Shown in pieces: positions 59,140 through 64,000 of a stretch of 64,000 nucleotides of DNA (its first letter is position 1; every line of letters starts with the position of its first letter). The position numbers and the translations under genes were made by a program. The stretch covers positions 2,790,001 through 2,854,000 of the forward strand of contig NZ_JACCBJ010000001.1 in NCBI RefSeq assembly GCF_013408745.1, given 5' to 3'. This DNA comes from Leifsonia soli (GTDB lineage: Bacteria; Actinomycetota; Actinomycetes; Actinomycetales; Microbacteriaceae). A model generated the notes under the pieces. The model had not been told where the DNA came from, did not search any database, and was given only the letters and a program-made list of their open reading frames with translations.

Positions 59140-59445
59140 CTACATGTCGGGCGCCGTTCTCACGGGGACGTCCGGGCGGAATCCCGCGGTCGCCTCCTCG
59201 TACGTGGTGTGCCTCCTGGCGGGATGCGAATCCACCGGCGGAGGCACGTCGGTCCGGCTCAGCGCGTGCAGCACCAGCTTCTCCACCAGGGCGGCTGCTG
59301 TGGTCTCGCGTGAGCGTGCGATCCGGACCAGGGCGGCGTACTCCTGCTCGCCGAGGCGGATCGTGAGGGGCATCCCAGCCGGGGCGCGGCCCGGCCCGTG
59401 AACGGACGCCGGTTCCGTCAGTTCGGCGCTGTGAGATTCCTTCAT
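59140..59445 (-). CDS. Ribbon-helix-helix-like small protein
   Basis: A 101-residue protein. PLTIRLGEQEYAALVRIARSRETTAAALVEKLVLHAL (about residues 25-60) resembles a MetJ/Arc-type ribbon-helix-helix, with the first strand preceding two helices. The tail is rich in Pro, Arg and His. No toxin gene adjoins it, so an antitoxin role is not supported. Its start region includes the palindrome GAGAGCGCTCTC 19-30 nt upstream, matching the core of the cellobiose operator. ATG 59445 is chosen; ribosome binding sequence is weak. Confidence 0.6.
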   Translation of the reverse strand: MKESHSAELTEPASVHGPGRAPAGMPLTIRLGEQEYAALVRIARSRETTAAALVEKLVLHALSRTDVPPPVDSHPARRHTTYEEATAGFRPDVPVRTAPDM

Positions 59446-59463
59446 GTCCGAAGCTTTGCATAA

Positions 59464-59475
59464 GAGAGCGCTCTC
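59464..59475. promoter_or_regulatory. Isolated CelR-like operator core
   Basis: GAGAGCGCTCTC, identical to the central 12 bp of the two cellobiose-operon operators, in the promoter region of the ribbon-helix-helix-like gene. The outer T/A of the 14-bp site is not kept (AGAGAGCGCTCTCC). Confidence 0.5.
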
Positions 59476-59606
59476 CTCTGCTAGCCGATTTTGTTCGCAC
59501 GACGCACAGGCCACGCGAGAGGCCGTTGCATGCCGACGGCGTCGCCGGGCAATATCGTTTCGGTCGTTCGTCGATGCCGTCCCGTTCCCCCCGGTCCACG
59601 GCGGTG

Positions 59607-62564
59607 TCAACGCAACGTCTCAGCGGCGGGATCCTGGTCTTCGGGTGGCCAGGATCCCGCCGCCACCAGTCTCAAGCCCTCCTCCAGGCGCCCCACGACA
59701 TCCGTCGACGCGACGAGGTCTGCGCCGAACGAGAGCGCCATCGCGGCCGACGCGGCCGCCCCGACGATGCGGTGGATGCGCGGATCCGATGCACGCTCGC
59801 CCAGCGCCAGCTGCGACGACTCCGCCGCCGCGGTCAGCGCGGCCCGGAGGCGCTCGCGCTCCGCCTCCGACGGCGCCCCGTCGGAGAGAACGGCCACGGC
59901 GTCGCGCAGTGCCGGCTCGACGAGCGTGCGGAGGATCGCGTCCGGGTCGAGGCTCCTCTGCTTCTTCAACGCCGAGTCCAGCGTCGCGAGCAGCGCCGCC
60001 GGGGTGAACGGCTTCGCGAGGAAGGAGGCGCCGTCGCGCTCCACCGAGGCCCGCGCCGATGGCCCGGGCAGCATCCCGCTCATCAGGACGATCGCCGCAT
60101 CGGGCTGCTGCTCGGTCACGAGCCGGGCGATCCGCTCGCCCGGGACGCCGGGCATCATGATGTCGGTCACGACCGCGTCGAACCGCCGGCCGGCGACCAG
60201 CAGCTCCAGCGCCTCCGCGCCGCGAGCGACCTCCGTCACGAAGCCGTTCTGGTCGAGCGTCTGCCGCACCAGCTCGCCGATGGCGGCCTCGTCGTCGACG
60301 ACGAGAACGCGGCGGCCGCCCCCGCGCGGTGCCGCCGGCGCGTGCGTGGAGGGACGCCCGCCTCCCTCGCCGCGCGCACCGGGGAGGACGAAGGCGACCG
60401 AGGTGCCGGCGCCGGGCGTCGTCGTCAGCTCCAGCTCGCCGCCGTGCGCCGTGACGATGGCCGCGGAGGTCGGCAGCCCGAGGCCCGTGCCGGTCTCCTT
60501 CGTCGTGAAGAACGGCTCCAGGATGCGCCCGGCAGTGCGTTCGTCCATCCCGCACCCCGAGTCGCGCACCTCCAGGCGGACTCCGTCGGCGTCGGCCGCC
60601 GCCCGAACGGTCAGCACCCCGCCCTGCGGCATGGCGTCCCGCGCATTCGCGATCAGGTTGACCAGCACCTGGAACAGCTCCGTGTCGTCGCCGGTCACGG
60701 CCGGGAGCTCGGTGGGCGCATCCACCACGAGCTCGATGGCGGGCGGCAGCGTCTCGCGGCAGAAGCGCTCCACCTCGCGCAGCAGGGCCACCAGGTCGAC
60801 CGGCTCCCGGCGCCCCTCGGAGCCGCGCGCGAACGACAGCACCTGGCGGATCATCCCGGCACCGCGCTGCGCCGCCGCGTCCAACGTGTCGAGAAGCTCC
60901 CGCTTCCGTGCATCCGGCTCGTCCTGGCGCAGCAGCTGCACCGACATGAGGATCGGGGTGAGGACGTTGTTGAGGTCGTGCGCGATGCCGCCGGCGAGCG
61001 TGCCCAGGCTCTCCAGTCGCTGTGTGCGGATGCGCTGCTCCTCCTGCCGGCGGTACTCGGTGATGTCCGAATCGACGGCGAAGACGGTCACCTCGCCGTC
61101 CTCTCCACGCGAGAGCTGCCAGCGGCAGTCGGCGATCAGCTGCGACCCGTCGACGCGGCGCTGCCGCAGCTCCCCCACCCAGTACCCGTCGCGCATCAGC
61201 GCTTCGGTGGCCGCGTCGAACTCCGCCGGGTCGTCGTACAGCAGGTCGCGCACCGAACGGCCGACCGCCTCGGTGGCGGGGATGCCGTAGATCGCCTCCG
61301 CTCCGCGGTTCCAGTACCGGATGACCCCGTCCAGGTCGCGCACCAGGATCGCGTCGCGCGCGGCATCCAGCAGGGCGGCCTGCGACGCCACCCGACGCGT
61401 GTACTGCTCGAGGGTGCGCCGGGCCTCCTGATCCTCGGTCACATCCCGGACGATGATCGCGATGCCCTCCTCGGTGGGATGCGCATCCACCTCGAACCAG
61501 CACCCCCACTTCGGCGAGAACGCACGGGCGCTGCCGGCGATCCCGCGATCCATGGCGTCGCGGTAGATGCCCTCGAACGCACTGCCGAGAGCCGTCGGGA
61601 ACATCTCCCACACGGTCCGGTCACGCAACCGCGCCTCGTCGATCCCGCCGAGCTCCAGCGCCCAGGAGTTCGCGAAGGTGAACCGCCAGGAGCGGTCGAC
61701 GAAGCCGATGGCGTCGTGCACCTGATCGAGCGAGCTGCGCAGCAGGCGCGCCATCGCCCGCTGCTCCTCGCGGTGTCGCACGAGCGCGGTGACGTCGTGG
61801 AATGCGCCGTGGATGCGGACCACCTCGCCATTCTCGTTGCGCTCCGGCTCGCCCACCAGGTGCGCGTGGACCAGCCGACCGGTCGCGTCGACGATCGTGG
61901 CCCGCACATCCAGCGGGTCGCCGTGCGTTGCGGTGCGCTGGAACGCGGTCCGCACCGCCCGCCGGTCCTCCGGCTCGAACAGCGCGAGCTGCTCGGCGTC
62001 CTCCGGCATCCGGCCGGGCTCCATCCCGAGCAGGCGGAAGAGCTCTTCGCTCCATTCGATGCGGCCGGTCGTCACGTCGACCGCCCAGCCGGCGAACCCG
62101 GCGATGCGGGCCGCCATGCGGACGAGGGCCTCGTTGCCTGCGGCCTCCGCGGCGGACCGCTCCACGTCCCCGATGTCGCGGGCGATCGAGAGCACGGCGG
62201 CCACCTCGCGGTCGGTGCCGCGCAGCGGGATGATCGTCACATCCAGTGAGCGGATGAGGCCGTCGGGTGTGACCACGCGCGTGACGTAGCGGCGGTTCTC
62301 CCCGGCGAGGGCCTCCTCGAACCGCGCGAGAGTGTACGCGAGGGAGTCCGGGTGCAGGAGGCGCGCGAACGACATCCCGGTCAGCTCCTCGGCCGGATAC
62401 CCGGTGAGGGCGGCGAGCGCGCTGTTGCACTCGACGAAGGTGCCGTCGACGTCGATGACGCACACGCCGTCGGGGTGCCCGTGGAACAGGGCGTCCAGGC
62501 CGTTCAGCCGCAACGCGTCGGACGGAGTCGTCTGCGACGCACGAGATGGCTTCGGCTGGGGCAT
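59607..62564 (-). CDS. Hybrid histidine kinase with four PAS domains and a C-terminal receiver
   Basis: A 985-residue soluble sensor kinase. Four PAS/PAC units fill residues 15-505 (HGHPDGVCVIDVDGTFVECN; GRIEWSEELFRLLGM; VHDAIGFVDRSWRFTFANSW; ARDAILVRDLDGVIRYWN). HisKA follows with the phospho-His in LGTLAGGIAHDLNNVLTP (near 525), then HATPase (NLIANARDAMPQGG; RDSGCGM; GTGLGLPTSAAIV), then a receiver with VLVVDDEAAIGE and the acceptor Asp in VVTDIMMPGVPG (near 800), and a 110-residue helical tail. No membrane helix. It is divergent from a LuxR-type regulator, its probable partner. The likely -10 TACAAT lies 6 nt before the ATG. Confidence 0.95.
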   Translation of the reverse strand: MPQPKPSRASQTTPSDALRLNGLDALFHGHPDGVCVIDVDGTFVECNSALAALTGYPAEELTGMSFARLLHPDSLAYTLARFEEALAGENRRYVTRVVTPDGLIRSLDVTIIPLRGTDREVAAVLSIARDIGDVERSAAEAAGNEALVRMAARIAGFAGWAVDVTTGRIEWSEELFRLLGMEPGRMPEDAEQLALFEPEDRRAVRTAFQRTATHGDPLDVRATIVDATGRLVHAHLVGEPERNENGEVVRIHGAFHDVTALVRHREEQRAMARLLRSSLDQVHDAIGFVDRSWRFTFANSWALELGGIDEARLRDRTVWEMFPTALGSAFEGIYRDAMDRGIAGSARAFSPKWGCWFEVDAHPTEEGIAIIVRDVTEDQEARRTLEQYTRRVASQAALLDAARDAILVRDLDGVIRYWNRGAEAIYGIPATEAVGRSVRDLLYDDPAEFDAATEALMRDGYWVGELRQRRVDGSQLIADCRWQLSRGEDGEVTVFAVDSDITEYRRQEEQRIRTQRLESLGTLAGGIAHDLNNVLTPILMSVQLLRQDEPDARKRELLDTLDAAAQRGAGMIRQVLSFARGSEGRREPVDLVALLREVERFCRETLPPAIELVVDAPTELPAVTGDDTELFQVLVNLIANARDAMPQGGVLTVRAAADADGVRLEVRDSGCGMDERTAGRILEPFFTTKETGTGLGLPTSAAIVTAHGGELELTTTPGAGTSVAFVLPGARGEGGGRPSTHAPAAPRGGGRRVLVVDDEAAIGELVRQTLDQNGFVTEVARGAEALELLVAGRRFDAVVTDIMMPGVPGERIARLVTEQQPDAAIVLMSGMLPGPSARASVERDGASFLAKPFTPAALLATLDSALKKQRSLDPDAILRTLVEPALRDAVAVLSDGAPSEAERERLRAALTAAAESSQLALGERASDPRIHRIVGAAASAAMALSFGADLVASTDVVGRLEEGLRLVAAGSWPPEDQDPAAETLR

Positions 62565-62570
62565 GGGGGG

Positions 62571-62596
62571 ATTGTAGGCGGACTTTCGGGCCTACA
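62571..62596. promoter_or_regulatory. Leaderless kinase promoter with 7-bp inverted repeat
   Basis: Minus-strand TACAAT (62571-62576) ends 6 nt before the kinase ATG. TGTAGGC (62573-62579) and GCCTACA (62590-62596) form a perfect inverted repeat, 10 bp apart, over it. A regulator, perhaps the adjacent response regulator, may bind here. The rest of the 259-bp divergent gap shows no gene. Confidence 0.45.
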
Positions 62597-62823
62597 CTGA
62601 CGGCCATGGGCACGGAAACCCCGGGCCGGGAGGTCCTCGCGGTCGCTGACGACCCGCTCTCCTGCGGATGTTCGCTGCGCGAACGCCCGCGCCTCCTCGG
62701 CCGCCCGCGGCGCGGCAGCCTTCGACCGATACTGGTCAGGAGCGGCTGCCTGACCCGAACTGCTGAGCCCGCTGCGTGGCGTCCACCTCTGGGACGGTGA
62801 CACAAGGGGCAGGAGCCAGAACC

Positions 62824-63471
62824 ATGACCGACACATCCGCACGAACACGGACCCTGCGCGCCGTGGTGGCCGACGACGATGTCTTCACGGCGTCGATGGT
62901 CGCCTCCGCCCTGCGGTCGACCGGCATCGAGACCGCTCAGGCGACGAGCGCCGCCGACGCCTGGGAGATCATCGCCGAGGTCGAGCCGAACGCCGTCGTC
63001 ACCGACCTCGACTTCGGCGGAGGGGACTCGGGCGCGGAGCTGCTGTGGCGCGTCCACCGGGAGCAGCCCTGGGTCGGCCTCGTCGTGCTCACCTCGCACC
63101 TGTCGCCGCAGCTCGCGGTCGGCGACGGCACGCTGCCGCCCTCGGTCGTGTACCTCGTGAAGTCGCAGGTGAAGGACGTGGATGTGCTGGTCGCGGCGGT
63201 CGACGCCGCGATCGTCGGCGGCGACCACCAGCCGGCCGAGCCGGACGACGACGTCCGCACGGTGACGCGCGCGCAGGCGGAGGTGCTGCGCCTTGTCGCC
63301 TCCGGCGCATCCACCCGACGCATCGCCGCCGAGCGCGGGACCAGCGTCCGCGCTGTCGAGACCATGCTGGGCCGCCTCTACACGGCGCTCGGAGTGGACG
63401 CGGACGAGCAGGCCAACCCGCGGGTCACCGCCGCGCGGCTGTGGCAGCAGGGCCGGGTGCGGATCCGCTAG
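62824..63471 (+). CDS. LuxR/NarL-type response regulator
   Basis: A 215-residue regulator. The receiver (residues 10-130) has VVADDDVFTASMV (acidic pocket), AVVTDLDFGGGDSG (acceptor Asp61) and YLVKSQVKDVD (Lys109-like). The LuxR-type HTH lies at 148-205 (VTRAQAEVLRLVASGASTRRIAAERGTSVRAVETMLGRLYTALGV). ATG 62824 follows AGGAG; an upstream ATG in frame at 62776 is less likely. It is divergent from the PAS hybrid kinase. Its last codons (GRVRIR, stop) lie inside a 25-bp direct repeat that recurs at 63729. Confidence 0.93.
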   Translation: MTDTSARTRTLRAVVADDDVFTASMVASALRSTGIETAQATSAADAWEIIAEVEPNAVVTDLDFGGGDSGAELLWRVHREQPWVGLVVLTSHLSPQLAVGDGTLPPSVVYLVKSQVKDVDVLVAAVDAAIVGGDHQPAEPDDDVRTVTRAQAEVLRLVASGASTRRIAAERGTSVRAVETMLGRLYTALGVDADEQANPRVTAARLWQQGRVRIR

Positions 63472-63475
63472 CGGC
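63451..63475 (+). repeat. 25-bp direct repeat, left copy
   Basis: It covers the last codons and TAG stop of the response regulator and is identical to 63729-63753. The 253 bp between the copies contain the CCTCCGTTT element copy 2. Confidence 0.9.
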
Positions 63476-63494
63476 CGATCCCCCGCACCACCCG

Positions 63495-63524
63495 GCCTCC
63501 CTCCGCCCTGCCTCCCTCCGCCCT
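63495..63524 (+). repeat. 15-bp tandem duplication
   Basis: GCCTCCCTCCGCCCT occurs twice in a row (63495-63509, 63510-63524) just before the first 9-mer of the CCTCCGTTT element. Confidence 0.85.
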
Positions 63525-63530
63525 GGCCGC

Positions 63531-63716
63531 AAACGGAGGTGGACGCGCGAGGAAGCAGCCCGGTGTCCTCCGTTTCCCGCGACACACCGGGCGCGCGTGA
63601 GGCGGCGCCTCCGTTTCCCGCATCGACGGAAAGGGAGGAGCTGCCACGCGACACACCGGAAGGCGGCGTCGAACGGAGGCGCTGGCACGGCGACGAGGAG
63701 GCAGACACCTCCGCTT
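63531..63716. repeat. Symmetric CCTCCGTTT element, copy 2
   Basis: Six 9-mers in the order R-F-F-R-R-F: R 63531, F 63567, F 63608, R 63630 (AAAGGGAGG), R 63671 (GAACGGAGG), F 63708 (CCTCCGCTT), with spacings 36-41-22-41-37. Read on the other strand these are 37-41-22-41-36, matching copy 1 except at the centre. CGCGACACACCGG also occurs twice (63578-63590, 63647-63659). It lies between the convergent regulator and zinc-ribbon genes. Confidence 0.8.
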
Positions 63717-63728
63717 ACGCACGGGCTC

Positions 63729-63753
63729 GGCCGGGTGCGGATCCGCTAGCGGC
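63729..63753 (+). repeat. 25-bp direct repeat, right copy
   Basis: Identical to 63451-63475. On the minus strand it contains the stop codon (63746-63748) of the zinc-ribbon gene; the palindrome GCTAGC in the repeat supplies stop codons to both strands. Confidence 0.9.
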
Positions 63754-63964
63754 GGGTGACGAAGCGCAGCAGGCGACGCAGGGCACCCTCGCGCGGCGGC
63801 GGCGCCGCCTCGTCCGGCGCGACGTCCTCGTTCTCGGCGAAGCCGGAGTAGCCGCAGTCCTGGCAGACCAGCAGGTCGCGGTGCACGGCGAGGCCGGCGC
63901 CGTAGTAGGGGTTGCTCACGAGTCGGGCGACGCCACGGCACTGCGGACAGCTCGCCTCGCGCAT
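63746..63964 (-). CDS. Small zinc-ribbon protein
   Basis: A 72-residue protein. SCPQC (Cys6, Cys9) and CQDC (Cys34, Cys37) form a four-cysteine zinc ribbon with YYGAGLAVHRDLLV between, followed by an acidic stretch and a basic tail (RRLLRFVTRR). Such proteins are often translated as unknown zinc-finger proteins, possibly DNA- or RNA-contacting. GGAGGGG is present just upstream of the ATG. It is convergent with the response regulator and its stop lies within the right 25-bp direct repeat. Confidence 0.85.
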   Translation of the reverse strand: MREASCPQCRGVARLVSNPYYGAGLAVHRDLLVCQDCGYSGFAENEDVAPDEAAPPPREGALRRLLRFVTRR

Positions 63965-64000
63965 GACCCCTCCTCTCCTCCGTCCCCATCATCCGCCCAC

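Noticed and set aside
59140..59445. Toxin-antitoxin module
   Set aside because: The ribbon-helix-helix-like gene has no toxin partner on either side.
62605..62799. Small open frame starting MGTETPGRE between the kinase and response regulator
   Set aside because: It has no ribosome binding site, no domain, and Arg/Pro-rich shadow composition; the region fits a divergent control region.

Overview
This 64 kb window is very GC-rich, with strong third-position G/C bias, and its genes look actinobacterial. An Lsr2-type nucleoid protein, a sortase-E-type LAFTG surface protein, an LCP cell-wall ligase, sugar ABC importers with no ATPase of their own, several leaderless promoters and a glutamate decarboxylase pair together suggest the family Microbacteriaceae (a Leifsonia-like genus). 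That placement is an inference from gene style, not from a marker gene. Nothing looks like a prophage, integrative element or CRISPR array; this is chromosomal sequence with several accessory metabolic islands.

Layout. 1-2.5 kb: the 5' part of a tRNA-Ser(GCU), small proteins, and a divergent MarR regulator / hydrolase pair sharing a palindromic operator. 2.5-12.2 kb: sugar locus I (GH3 glycosidase, glucosamine-6-P deaminase-like protein, two permeases and a binding lipoprotein, divergent from a BadF-type sugar kinase and a GH4 glycosidase, then a GntR regulator). 12.5-19.7 kb: a 1.7k-residue sortase-anchored protein with eight repeated modules, an AraC regulator and a secreted GH6 cellulase. 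19.8-28.7 kb: housekeeping (tRNA-Ser(UGA), LCP protein, HAD phosphatase, serS, lipid kinase, pheA, pgm) and cell-wall peptidase-type lipoproteins. 30-32.2 kb: a large MFS exporter. 32.2-38.3 kb: sugar locus II, a cellobiose-type importer with GH1 beta-glucosidase and LacI regulator, led by a strong promoter and two perfect 14-bp operators. 38.4-47.8 kb: PAP2 phosphatase, an orphan beta-class DNA methyltransferase, a RimB-like protease divergent from a RimK ligase fused to a TrkA_C domain, redox and regulator genes, and a broken prsW. 47.8-51 kb: gadC/gadB acid-resistance pair. 51-59 kb: lipases, a ChaB-type stress operon behind a SigB-like promoter, an SDR, Lsr2, a CDGSH protein with a diiron oxygenase-like partner, and a glycosyltransferase. 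59.1-64 kb: a ribbon-helix-helix-like protein, a four-PAS hybrid histidine kinase divergent from a LuxR-type response regulator, and a zinc-ribbon protein.

How it fits together. The GH6 cellulase, the cellobiose importer and GH1 glucosidase, the GH3/GH4 enzymes and phosphoglucomutase describe a plant-polymer or oligosaccharide user. Both importers need a shared MsiK-like ATPase encoded elsewhere.

The most unusual structure is non-coding. Two copies of an intergenic element (41656-41862 and 63531-63716) each carry six CCTCCGTTT-type 9-mers in the same symmetric order with conserved 36/37- and 41-bp spacings. Both lie between convergent genes, and the second is flanked by a perfect 25-bp direct repeat. 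A separate dispersed repeat follows the stop codons of two regulator genes (38261 and 54755).
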